Source: Brugia malayi
Lineage: Eukaryota > Nematoda > Chromadorea > Rhabditida > Onchocercidae
Assembly (NCBI RefSeq): GCF_000002995.4
Contig: NW_025062479.1
Coordinates: 9,911,721-9,975,720 of the forward strand
Reading direction: 5' to 3'
Length of the DNA: 64,000 bases
The notes below the pieces were generated by a model, which saw nothing but the letters and a program-made list of their open reading frames with translations, did not search any database and was not told the origin of the DNA. The position numbers and the translations under genes are program-made. Shown here piece after piece: positions 38,017 to 50,500 of the stretch; positions within the stretch are counted from its first letter, which is position 1; each line of letters opens with the position of its first letter.

Positions 38017-39189
38017 TAGCTCTTTGCATATAAGTTTTTGTGGAAAATAATTCCTATTTATGTTATTCTTAATATCTATTAAACACTTATCAATATTTAT
38101 GTGGGAGACAAGTTGCAAAAACTAAAACACATTTCAAATATTATAATGTACACGCCTCAAAGATGATTCGAAAGTTCCCTCGTGGTGTTGATTTTCCCAC
38201 ATAAGCTTTATATGAAGTAATATTACTAAAATAAAAAACTAAATATAACAGATACACCAATAATTGTGAACTTTGTTTGAATTAGGTTAAAAACAATGCA
38301 GTTGAAAGCGGAAATTTTCATCCAAATTCTGTTAAGGAAATTACACAAACTGAAATAATGTAAGTTTGACAATATCACTGTAAAATGATTATAACAACAC
38401 CGGGAAAAAATTATATAGCCTTAACAGATATTTCTTTGATAGTACTCGGGTTTTTGTTAGTTTTCGTAGTTGCTAAAATCTGTAGTAACTTCATATTTCA
38501 TCTACAAAAAAATCCCATCAACATATTTTTCCTATATCATCTAAAAGTTTAAAATATGGCGGTTATAGACTATGCTTTCATTCCTCAGTGCATCCGTACA
38601 ATAAATTTTATGACACTTTAACAAGAATTACTACTGACAAAAGCATTCAAGACATATATGAAAATATACAAAAACTAATGAACGTTGATAAAAGTTTTTG
38701 TAAGGCACGTTGACCAGTATGTGACTAGGAATAATTTGTTAAATGTTTGGAAAACGACAAAAGTGTAATAGAAACTGCCAATATAACAAATTTTCAACTT
38801 TTATCGAATGTGATTAACGTGAGCATTTAGATATAATAATTGACATCATACTATTTCCAAACGACTCAAACAATATCATTTCTAAACAACTAACTCGTCC
38901 ACAAGTCAAAGAAACTTGACTATATGTAATTTGCCCATTGATATCGTCCAGCAATAAAGTTAATGATGTATTTAAGTGAAACAATATATACAATAAATTT
39001 TATTTACCCAAATGTATGTCCATAAGGTAATTTTGTTTAGCTAACAGCCAAAATGAACTGATGTAACACTTTGTATAAAACAACATTTGATGCAAAAATG
39101 CATCGGAAGGCAAACATTAAAAAAGTAAAAACTCACATTGCTTTTTACATTACCCGCAAGTAACATTAGTGAAAAATAACAATTAAGGA
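38017..39189. other. Convergent intergenic gap, ATGP-like / fic-1
   Basis: About 1.2 kb with both 3' UTRs expected. One short stretch (about 38286-38359) is bounded by an AG and a consensus GTAAGT donor and has one open frame, but no homology or partner exon was recognised. Confidence 0.45.
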
Positions 39190-42093
39190 TCACCATGTTT
39201 CTTCCTGCTGTGCAGAGATTTTAGGAGCTGTTGATATACTACACTCACCAGATTCTTCTCGATAATCACATGTGGTTGCAGAATTAATATACAACTGAAA
39301 GCAGATTTACCATATTAAACAAATCTAATTAAAATGTCACTTTCCAATAAAAAAGAAAAAAACCTACTTGCAAGGTGGCATCTGTTTGACGTGCAATAAA
39401 GCGAATAAACGGGCGAAGATTCCCACGGTTCGCGGCATTGAGAGTATCATAATAATCAGAACGGGCCTCAACTGGTATTATAACTGGCGGAAAACCGCTC
39501 TGCATCAAAATCAGATTCATTAACAATCGTGCAGTACGACCGTTACCATCAATGAATGGATGTATCGAAACCTGTTTAAAAAAAGAATTCTTCCAGCTTT
39601 AAAAGAATGTATATAGTGATTTTGGAAGGATATACAACTGGTAATACGAAAATATAAGATTTATGTGATCTTGATTTTAGTTCACATTTTTTTATCATAA
39701 ACACTCTGAAAATGCAAGATTTTTGGAAAATGTGCAATAGACAAACCAGCTTATAATGAGCAATAGCGGCACGTTCTATTGGATCCAGCAATAAACTGTC
39801 CTCCTCATTCAACCATTTCACCATTTCCTCCATTTCTCCTGGTACCATGTTTGCCGGAACGGGTGTGAAACTACTCACAAACACCTCAAAAGAATAACGA
39901 ACATCATGAAAAAAAGAATAACAGAACAGAACGTCAAACGCAACTATTCCAAAATTGCCCGTCCTATATTGCTCGAGAATGATAAAACAATCACCGCCTA
40001 TTTTGCATTAATCGACATTCCTTTAATGTTGCTCACATATATACAAATTAACAATATTTCATCCTAGATCTGTATCAAACTCTTCCAAAACATTCACTTC
40101 CTATTCACATAATACCAACCTGACTTTTGCGAAATACACCTGCTACTTCCGGATCGACAAAACCAAGAACATGACTATGAATGTCCAAGATATCCTATAA
40201 TACAAACAACTTTATGATAAACTGACACAAATAACACTATCTTAACATGCTGCAATAATTTTAAAACAACAGAAAAATTATTCGATATATTATTGCTATT
40301 ATTATACCTGAAGAGTAAAATACGAGACGTATGCAACGCTTTGGTTGATGAATTTCAACGCAGCGTCCATCCCCAAAATCTCGTTATGCTCCATAATACT
40401 TTTACCAGCCACTGCCATCCTTGTTTCTAATATGGACCTGAATTAACAAACTAAACTGACATATTCTCTAAATAACATTTTTCTTACATCAACTGCTAAC
40501 AAAAATCTTACCTTGTCTGACCAAGCGACATAGTATTGCCTTCGATTGCTACAGTATGATAAATATGCAAAAAATACGATTCTTTCATTGCTTTTCGCAA
40601 AGCCATATTAGTCTTTGGTATTCTTGAAAAATACGAACGCTTCTCGTGAAGTTTCTTCAACATTTCTCTATCAATTTCTTCCACTATGGGTAAAGTCCTT
40701 GCTCGTCTTCTACAGATATCATTCAATCAGTGTAACAAGAAAATCACAAACAGGATATGAAATATGATTCCTATATAACTTTCTTCACTTATAAAGTACT
40801 ACTTTTTTTACTATGTTTTTAGGACAACTTCAAACATTATGAATCGTCCAAAATTTTGTCAAATATTTACCGTAACATTCAAACAAACAGAAAACAAATA
40901 TCAAATCAACATAATAATGCCATCCTACTGTTAATTACTCTTCTTATTACAATACAATGATTGAATTGTTCTTTCAGACTAAAACATGCACAAAAACACT
41001 CACATTAACGCTTCAGGATGATGAGGATTGTAGCTCAATGCCCGTGAATATAACTCTTCCGCTTCGACCACATTTTTCCGTCCCATTTCAACCACTAAAC
41101 CGTATTCGGTTAGGATATCTGGATGATGAGGAGCCAGCGCAAGCGCATGCTGAATAATGAGTTCTGCCTAAAAAGCAATTAACATTTACAAAGTCACATT
41201 TTCTAGAAATATCAATCACTGACAATCTAAACTTTTTTAACCCTTAGCAACAAAGCACGCATTCAGTATTGCCTCTTGAAAGTGGTGTTTTATGTTCAAG
41301 TTCAATTCCTATCTTTCATCAAATATCTTTAAACTATCACAAGGTCAAGCTATACATAACAGAATTTTTGAGTTACACCTTTTCCATATTTCCTTGTGTT
41401 CTCGATTGAATCGCAGCTTTTAAAGCTGCAAATGCTTCCTTCTCAGTTTCCCAACCCCATTGAATAACATTTGCTTGGATTGTACCAGCAACCGCTCTTT
41501 CAACTTCTTCAAAATACCGCGGCTCCACAGATAAAGGGTCAACAAAATAACCTAATTCGGTTGTGCTGAAAAATAATGCAAATAATGTTTCGAGATTCTG
41601 TAAAATTAAGCACTTCAAATTCTTTGCAATTATTTCTTCCTGTGAAAATATTATTAAGCTTCCTGTGAAAATATCAAAACATATAGCTATATTAAGCTTC
41701 CTGTGAAAATATCAAACATAAAAATACTACTAACCCGACATAACGTTTACGGGAAAAATGAGCTGAACAATAATCAGCTTGTTTGATAAACTCGGGTGAA
41801 AATTGCAAATTACAAATTAAATACTGCGAAATCACAATTCGTTGCACCAGAATCGGTAATGTCTAAAAATAACTCCGATATCTTGCTCTATAAAATTCTC
41901 ATTAAAAGTCTTAGCTTATGTCCGAATATCTAAGACTCTTTGCACAAATTATAATCAACATTCTAGTGTTATGTCGCCATGAATTAATGGTTAAAAGCGT
42001 CACTTAACGTACCTGTATACAAATTGATACAACAATAGACAAAGCCACAACTCGCACCCAAGGTTTTGAAAAAACGTTGGTACCAGACGACAT
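39190..42093 (-). CDS. fic-1: Fic-domain protein adenylyltransferase (FICD / HYPE, FIC-1)
   Basis: FICD-type enzymes AMPylate and de-AMPylate the ER chaperone BiP and related proteins. Exon 1 (42093-42013) encodes [20 protein letters not shown] with VVSICIQ, a short N-terminus and signal anchor, as in type II ER proteins. Exon 2 is 41862-41735. TPR-like helices follow: [19 protein letters not shown], then [20 protein letters not shown] and [19 protein letters not shown]. The inhibitory-helix motif (S/T)xxxE(G/N) is present as TVAIEGN near 40540. The Fic core contains the flap region and the complete active site [16 protein letters not shown], split by an intron near 39.55-39.75 kb: the exon beginning at VSIHPF holds the catalytic His. 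The tail is Cys-containing and ends QQEETW before TGA at 39190-39192. All diagnostic residues of a regulated metazoan Fic enzyme are intact. Head-to-head with lgg-2 across 1.6 kb. Confidence 0.93.
41636..41722. repeat. Short direct repeats in a fic-1 intron
   Basis: CTTCCTGTGAAAATAT occurs at 41636, 41659 and 41697. The last two share a longer unit (ATTAAGCTTCCTGTGAAAAT, then ATCAAA). They are entirely intronic, and slippage or local duplication is likely. Confidence 0.75.
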
Positions 42094-43691
42094 TTCACTC
42101 ACTACTAGCGTTTACAGGTTGAGCACGTGCAATGATAATTCTTCACTTCACTGTCCATTATTAAACAACAGTAAGATAAAGGAACAAAACTAAATGTGAT
42201 CAAAAAGAGAGAGAAAGGAAAGAAAAGAAGAAGAAAGAAAAAGTATGAACGATTCAATGAAATATACATTTCGACCAACCAATCAGTTCTTCCTTTTCAT
42301 ATATTGTTTTAGAAATTATCAAAGAGTTGAAGTGTATTACATAGAAATTCTTAGCACTAAAATTTTTACATTAACTGAGTCTTGTTTATTAAACAATGTA
42401 AGAGAGAACTAAGCGCCAAATTTTTGAAAGAACGGTGAACAACTCACAGTGCATTGTCCTTTTTATCTTTTTTAAAAATTAGTTAAAAAACTAACTAATC
42501 GTATTTTGCTTCTTTTTTTACTTATCAAGCAAAGTGACTTGCCCAAATTACAAAAAAATAAACATTGTAACTTGGCTTACCTTACTGTAAGAGATATGAA
42601 TATAGTGCAAAATTGTAAACACTCGAAGAAACAACCATTTGATAGTATCCTCGAAATATCCATTTTTTTTTTTTCTAAAGGAATTAGAATTAATTTTGAT
42701 GATTCACACTTTATGTCTTACGGTAACATTTTCTGAGGGAATTACTTGGCCATTTCTTAACGAAACATACAAAATGCAAACTGCAAACAATGCAGGCTTT
42801 GGCTTAAACTTTTGTGTATAATTGTCTATGACCTCCTCTAATTGTGAAATACTCTTTCACAAACTGCTTACAGTATTGCAAAACGACATGTCATTTCAAT
42901 TGGGTTGAGGTTTGCTTAGCTAACAGAGTCCACCGTCCCTATCGCTCCCATCCGTAACAAAGTGTTCGAGGGAGAGACGGGGCTAGCATAATCACTCAAA
43001 TGAGCATTGCGACGGGAGCCTGAAATGCTTGTGCGTGTTCATTCGGTGTACGCAACCCGTACATAACTATCTGCGAATATTAAGTGTACATATACGTGAC
43101 TGCTTGTGAATGTATGGACGTTTTTGTGCACGTGAATGTTTGTGAATAACGTGTACTTCAACACATTATGCGCAGCATAGCACAGCCATAGAACTCGTTT
43201 ACATGAGAGCAGAAGCAGCGATTTGTTTAGAGGACAGATTATTGAGAGGTGAAATAGGAAGAGGGAATGGCGGTGATGGTGAAATGAAATGGGAATAATA
43301 CGTCCTCGGTAGACTTAACTACAAACTGATAGTACAGACACATACATAGATGACATACGTGCAAATATATGCACGTGCATAGCGATAACTGTTCCAAGCA
43401 GCGAGAATGTCACCATAAGGTTTTGCATTGTTTATAGAATTTGTCTTTTATTGTGACTTTTTTGTATAGGTGTATATGTAGAGAGATAGGTATATATGTT
43501 TGTTTGTGTTCATATGTATATATGTGATGTATATGTGTGTTTGTATATATATATATATCAATGTAAAGAGGAAGAACCAATGAAATGATCTGCAGGACGG
43601 AATAAACGTTGGTAATTAGATACGGATCTGAGAGGACGAGAACTGGAGGAAAGGGTTGCATACCGCGGAGAGAGCGGAAGTACTGGAAGAG
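42094..43691. other. Divergent promoter region, fic-1 / lgg-2
   Basis: About 1.6 kb between divergent start codons. Next to fic-1 is a purine-rich tract (42205-42243). A patch richer in G and C lies around 42920-43060. A TATATG/TGTG-rich stretch covers about 43480-43560. The region should hold promoters and 5' UTRs of both genes. No additional gene is supportable. Confidence 0.5.
43481..43560. repeat. TATATG / TGTG-rich simple repeat
   Basis: An imperfect alternating purine-pyrimidine tract with GTATATAT and TGTGTTTG motifs, upstream of lgg-2. It can form flexible or non-B DNA. No specific function is claimed. Confidence 0.7.
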
Positions 43692-45481
43692 ATGGCATTT
43701 AGCGGATATATACCAACATTCAAGGAACGACACTCGTTTGGTACGTCTTTTGTTTCATATCTTTCTGACATGAAACATTGTTTCTTTTTAATGAGTGATA
43801 TGAATTGCTTGAAAGATGACGTTGTGATGATTTCGTTCATTAAGCACTGATAAATATCACTAATCACAAGATTAGTTTCTTTCTTCTAAGCCCAATGTTT
43901 TGTTTATTTATATCCAAAAAAGTCCGTGTCTCCATACTGCTACCAATGTAAGAGTTAGTGTTATCTCTTCTGATCAACAGTTATAAATGCTGTAAGATAT
44001 CTCATAATATTTTGGGACTTTTGTCACAATTTCTGTTGTTTATGAAACATTGGTTAACAACATAAATGGGATAGCTTTGATGTGAGAATACATGAAATGT
44101 TTGAACGAGAAGGCATTGCAGTTATTCTCTCAGTTTGTTTGTAATACATACACTTCCGCCTGTACTGAAAGGATGGATTGCAAAGTAATGGATATGAATA
44201 GCACTAAAATTATTTTTCTCCGAAACAGGTTGGGTTATTTATCATTCGCACATTGTGCATTTCTCTTCTATTCCGTTTACATTCCCTTCTATTCTGGAAG
44301 TACTTTTTATTCGAATTAGGTGATGCCCGTTATCGAATAGTTTCGTTGAAATACACCGGATGAGAAAGGAAAAAGGAGAGGATGGAACTAGGGAAGAAGA
44401 AGAAAACACGAGGATATTGTATTTGGTTGATAATGTGAAGTTTTGTGCTATTTTTTTTTAGTGCATCTTCTTTTTGCAACGTTTTTCTTTTTTTACCGTT
44501 TGCAAAGTGAAAATTGTGCGCTTTTCTAGTGAATTTTCAACATATTTAATAGTGTAGTGAGAATAGTGAGATTACGTGACAAGCACTTCCTTGCTGTTTT
44601 TGCAACGGATATTACCGAGAATGGATAGAAAACAATTGATAGTCGAGATAAAATATGAAGAATAGGGCGTTGAGATGACTTCAATTTACATATTTGATTG
44701 ATGGGAATAGAACCATTGGCATGTGAATATTGTGCGAATGAATGATACCAAATTGTCGGTTTGATATTTGTTTTTATTTTGAAAAACAAAAATATCTGTA
44801 TTCCATTAGTTATCCAATCAGCAATCGTTGCTGGAAATGAATGACCGTTTAAGGTGTTATTTCATTGCTTTCTTCATTTAAACGTAAAATCCACCAAAAA
44901 GGCATCAAAAAACTTTTTCTCTTAAAACAGTAAAATTTGGTAATTTCCAAAAAGTTTGAAATTAGCGAGAATGCATCTGTTGCCCTTTAAAATTTATTTG
45001 ATGCACTGTTAGGATAGCAAAGTAAGCTTATTAATTTTGGGTTAATTATCTGAAATTTCTAAATTAATATGATATAAAGTAGTCGCTGAGCAAAAGTCGA
45101 ACTGTTTCTTACAATTTCAGCAGCACGTGCAAAAGATGCAGCAGAAGCACGACAACAGCAACCGAATAAGATTCCTGTTGTGATCGAGAGATTTGAAGGG
45201 GAGAAGTACTTGCCATTGTTGGATCGGTGCAAATTTCTTGTGCCAGATCATATAACAGTTGCCGGATTGATGCAAATTGTGCGAAGGTTTGTCGTTTTAC
45301 AATTTATTACTTTTTATTATGTACAATTTCGTTCTTTTTTCTGCTGTTGATTCGACGCTGAAAATTCATATCTGCAGAAATAAATCACAAGCATTAATAA
45401 AGTATGACTCGATAAGTTTTATGTTCATTTGCTTTTTTTTTTCTCAGTCCCTGCGAGTTCCGTCAATATAGGCTCTTCTTG

Positions 45482-45512
<31 letters not shown>

Positions 45513-45841
45513 TTTTTGATGCCTACTTTTTGTTATGAAGAGCAAAGAAAGAATGAACTTCTCAGTACTCTAGAATGCATATCATAATTTACTGAAATGT
45601 GAAATGAAACATAGTGCTTATAAATTGTTTTGTGAATGTTTTTTTTAATTCGAAATAGATTGAAAATCTTTTGAGGCGACTACAGCTTCATCCGGATCAA
45701 ACTTTCTTCCTCCTGGTCAATGAGAAATCGATGGTTTCAAACAGTATGAATATGCATCAACTCTACCAGCAAGAAGCAGACCAGGATGGCTTTCTATACA
45801 TGGTTTACACCAGCCAACCAGCGTTTGGTAGCATCAAATGA
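43692..45841 (+). CDS. lgg-2: LC3-type ATG8 protein LGG-2
   Basis: ATG8 proteins are conjugated to phosphatidylethanolamine on autophagosome membranes. Three exons (43692-43740, 45121-45286, 45676-45841) give 126 residues in phase. Exon 1 encodes MAFSGYIPTFKERHSF, the short LGG-2-style N-terminal region. Exon 2 has QQQPNKIPVVIERFEGEKYL, then LPLLDRCKFLVPDHITV, which forms the hydrophobic pockets for LIR motifs. Exon 3 has RRLQLHPDQTFFLLVNEKSM and DGFLYMVYTSQPAFG. The conjugated Gly is residue 123, followed by Ser-Ile-Lys that ATG4 would remove. The FERFEGEK/LVPDHITV pattern and the extended N-terminus place it with LGG-2/LC3 rather than LGG-1/GABARAP. The exon 3 acceptor is TTTTGAG, a weaker form than the usual TTTCAG. 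The start is the first ATG in the exon. Confidence 0.94.
45482..45518. repeat. (TTA)n microsatellite in lgg-2 intron 2
   Basis: About nine to ten uninterrupted TTA/ATT units followed by a T run, inside the second lgg-2 intron. Confidence 0.9.
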
Positions 45842-47059
45842 ACTAAATATCTACGTGTTCGTTACCTCTGCAAAATTTTTGAAATTTTCTTCCATTTATT
45901 TCTGCTCTGATACTCAACAAGATTTAATACGTTTGTACACAAAATACAGTCCTGTACAAAAAAGAAAAAAACACTCAATAAAAATTTTATTATCATTCAG
46001 CATTATTATATAAATGCATGTTACTTTTTATTCCTAACTTTATTGTCTTTTGTAACATAATCCCCCTTTCTATGTATTCGAAATTTGGCTTTTTTTGACT
46101 TCCTTACCATCGTGATGTATTGTTTTGCGTTAATTCATGAATTAAAGAATCACTGTATGAAATAATTCTTTTCCTTATTCTATAATGTGTTGTGGACATT
46201 ATCAGTAAGCCAGAGGAATAGTTTTCTTGAACGAATTATTATTAGAACTTGAAACTTGTTTTAAAAATTACTCATTAAATGTTCACATTGAAAAATTCTT
46301 TTTATAATGCCTCTTATTTTTATGGTATGCTTTGGAAAAGAGAATTTTATATCTTACACTGAAGGTAAATGAGGTGATTGGGGTATGCTAACGGATGCAA
46401 GAGAACAAGTGGTGAGCGAAAATTCTTAAGCAGTAGGATCCGACAGTTGTACACCTTATAAATTGGTAAAAGAACCGTAAAGTTCCATTTAGTGATTTGT
46501 TGCTTCCATATACTTCCGATTTGTCGCTTCCGTAAGTTGTTTTTTGACACTGTATGAGCTACTTTCGACAGTTGAACCTGTCTAAAATAGGACATACATT
46601 ATTGTACATAAAAGACTGTTGTACTGAATATTTCACACACCGGAACCATCTGTTCCTCCATATGAAAAAGTAGGAAGTGGCCAATACAACGTTATATCAT
46701 TAAAAGCAAACAGTAATTTGAAACCATTGATTGCTGCCTTTTGTCTTGTTAAACGAAAGTTACTAGCTGTATAGGTGTCTCCAGGAGTGTTGTATGGGTT
46801 ATATGATTCTTTTTTTTTTTGCAGTATTTACGATCTATTTATCGTCAATGCATTGCTTTCAAAACATCTCAAATTTCCTAGGCTCTGTGATTTTTCATGT
46901 ATGATCCATCTCAAAAGTCATTGATTTGATGAGAGGGATTTTTTTAGATAGACACAGTGTTTGACAAAAAACACTCGAAAAGCAGTAGTAATAGTAATAA
47001 TATTAATAATAACAATAATAGCAATAATAATAATGACAATAATAATAATAATAATAATA

Positions 47060-47114
<55 letters not shown>

Positions 47115-47544
47115 GTAGTAATAATAGTAGCAATAGTAATGGAGAAGTACTGCAGTAATGGCCATCGGTGACCAGTTTTGACATAATATTTAGTGAGGAT
47201 AGTACATGTTTATTTATCTATTTGATCAAAAAGTGACCAAAGGCAACAGCAGCAGATCAGTCCGTTAATAGACTATCCATCGATAGAAGCTAAACGAGCA
47301 CTACTCACTCCTACCTTTCCTTCCTCCTTTCCCTGTCTTTCAACCAAAATACAAATTTTACGGCAAGCAAGCCGTATTCAATTCATCATTACAGCTTTTT
47401 TAATCCATCTATTCCTCATTATTATTCGAAGTTTTTGCCAACAAAAATTTCTAATTTGATCACTGATCCCTTGTTTTATTATTCAAAATAAATTGGTGGT
47501 GAAGCTACCAATTGTTTCATTAGTATTGTTGATTAACAGTTATC
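45842..47544. other. Intergenic region, lgg-2 to astacin
   Basis: About 1.7 kb. It starts with the presumed lgg-2 3' UTR and contains the (AAT)n microsatellite at 46985-47112. No coding feature is supportable; long Ile or Leu frames across the microsatellite are artefacts. Confidence 0.55.
46985..47150. repeat. (AAT)n microsatellite with GT/C interruptions
   Basis: About 130 bp of AAT units, pure over roughly 47035-47112 apart from single interruptions (AGT, AAC, GAC), with degenerate AGTAAT units on both sides. Likely polymorphic in length. Confidence 0.92.
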
Positions 47545-50500
47545 ATGCTGGGCATATTACTCTCTGTTTCTTTATTTTATCAATTACCTGACCTCTACAC
47601 TGCATTACCAATGTTCACGAATGATTTTATGAGGAATTACGTTGAGGCTGACCGACAGAAAGTATTATTTGATGGTATGAGAATTTAGAAATTCAAAATG
47701 AAAAAAAAGAAAAATTAGAAATAAATCAAGTTATATTATTATATTAACTAAAAAAAACCTCTTGCAGAGAGAAGAGTCTAGAATTAAGACCATTATAAAG
47801 ATGAGATGTGTGGAAAATATAAGAATTTGAAAATGTTCGTGAATCAATTCTTTTATGATAGTTATTAATCTCAATGGATCTTAATTAGATATGAAGTAGA
47901 ATTTGATTTCTTCATTCATAATTATCTTACTGAAATTTGCACTGATGATCGTAAAACTTCAGATTTGGGACAAAAATACTTACAACCACAGGATTTTGCT
48001 CTCGCCAAGATCACTCCTGGTATGTTCCTGTTAAATAAATTTCAGCTAAAAAAATAACAAATTACTTTTCAAAACTTGAAAAAAAAAAGGTTTATTATTT
48101 ATTGTCTCTTTTGAATTATTTACCAATCTTTACCTAATTCTTCCGCACTGCCTAATTTCTTTTGCCATATAAGATCAAATCAATTGCAACGTATATGACC
48201 TTGCATCCATTTAATACTAAATAATCCGGTTGTGTAATTCTGTTGATATCTGCTGTAATTTTGATACAGTCCAGTGTAACTTAGTAGAACAGATGAACCT
48301 TTGTGTAAATTTCTCACTCACAATCATAATTTCCTAGTCTCATCCAACGTAAAGTATTTTTTGAGTTTTCATAACTCTTTTGAGTCTTTCTCTTGGCAAA
48401 AATGCAGTAGTGCATTTCATGAATTTAGCTTTTTTTTTTTTTTTTTTTTTTTTTCTAATTAGAAATTTGTCTCGTTGAATTAAAAATTCACTCATGACTT
48501 ACCTATAGCAGACTAAATACAACAACACTGTATCACTTGTTATTTACTTTTATGAATTCCATAAATATGAGTGAGTTAGTTAAATTCAACAATATGCCGG
48601 ATCAGAAACTAGTTTATTCTTGTTTTGTGTATGAAATTTTAATCAAATTTCGAGAAGAGAAAAAAATTTCAGTGGAGAATGTCAGCGAGGAACAGTTAAG
48701 TTCCATTATCAATTCGCAACTTTTTGAGGGTGACATTTTGGGAGTCGATCTGCCGACAGCAATATCAACGTTGATTTTGAAAGATGAATTATTGAATCAA
48801 TATGATCATCTATTCAAACTCCCTGTATGTTTTTTTCTTATCTATGAGTGATTTGATAATTTTTGATAATAGAATTCTATTTGAAGCTTACTTTTGTAGT
48901 ATCATAGCGCATTAAATTTGGACACATACAAAGGTAGGATATGGCCAAATGGACAAGTACCATATTTGTTGGAAGATGGAATGTCTGAAAAGTGAGTTTT
49001 TTTTATTGTTTTTTTTTTTTTATAAAACAAATGTTACCAGTTTTAAATTATGAACTACATATAAAACTGTGCAAATATAAATTGTATATTGTCGACTCTT
49101 TTTTTTTTTTTTTTTTAAATGATGTATTTCGAAGCTATCCAGAGGTTTATAGAATATATTAAACCTTCTTCATAACCAGAAAACTCTCTCTCATTTTATT
49201 CCTTCATTTGTGTATCAAATACCATTGGCCAATACATGACTTTGTCTAGTTTATCCATCTGTTTATTTAATTATTGAAAGGAAAGTAGATGAACGGAATA
49301 AATTTGCAGGCAAAGAGTAACTATTGCACAAGCATTCGATGAATTCAGAGAAAAAACTTGCATAAAATTTATACCAAAAACTGATAATGATATCGATTAT
49401 ATTATTATCCAAAGAAATAAAAAAGATGGGTTGGTTGTCCCCATCATTTTTTCATCAAATACCATTAATTAATATATGATCTTGTTTACTTTATTCTTAT
49501 CTAAATTATTGGTTTTACTTGAAATATGAACATATCTTTAGAAATATTCGATTAGACATTTGATTCATCCTTAACGAGAATTACCATTACCTTCTGCATG
49601 TATTAGTATATCAGTTGTGAATGAAAGTCTAATCTTCTTAATACTAGAAAATAATTTAGCTGTTCGTCACATGTTGGACGAGCTGGTGGCAATCAGACGG
49701 TATCCTTAGAAGTTGATAAATGTTTTAAAAAAGGAATCATTGCCCATGAGTTAATGCACGTAATTGGATTCCTTCACGAGCATTCACGTTCCGATCGCGA
49801 TGCATATATAGATATTATTGTGGAAAACATTCATCCCGGTACTCAGTAAACTTAAGCTTGGGTCTCTCTCCCTTTTTCTTTCTTTCTCCATGATAATGTT
49901 AAACTGAATATTCTGGAGGAAATAATCAAGGCAAACCTATTTTAAATTTTATTTTTTAGTTTAAAAAGAATCGGATGTAAAATTTACAGTCTTCTCTCAA
50001 CATAATTTCCTTAATTGAACAAGCTTGTATTTTGGAAACAATTTAAAAATCTTTACTGAATTCTAGGGATGCTACGAAATTTTGAAAAATATCCAGAAAA
50101 AGTTGTTGATCTGTTGGGGTTGCCTTACGATTATGGTTCGATAATGCACTACCACAAGCTTGCATTTTCTAAGAATGGCCAATCAACTATTTTACCTAAA
50201 GTAAGTAATTCATTTTTCTATGCTAGGAAGCTCATCATAATATGAGGATAATAATAATGGTCGGCCAAATTTGAAGTAAAACATATACATTTTAAGAAGT
50301 AGGCTGAAAAAGTGTTACTATTTGTTAATTGTCTAAGACCGAACATTTTGAAATATCCTAAAGATGAAATTACATAAGAAAGTTAATAATTAACACTTTT
50401 GAATGCTTTTAAATACTTAAACAAATGTTACAGTTTTGTCATTATCGAAATCAGTCAAACTAAATGACCCAATCATACTTTTTATATCCAAAATGTTTCC

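Noticed and set aside
42205..42243. GA-rich tract as a possible regulatory element
   Set aside because: Purine tracts are common in this window, and nothing links it to a known factor site.
46918..47184. Poly-Ile and poly-Leu frames on both strands
   Set aside because: They are translations of the (AAT)n microsatellite.
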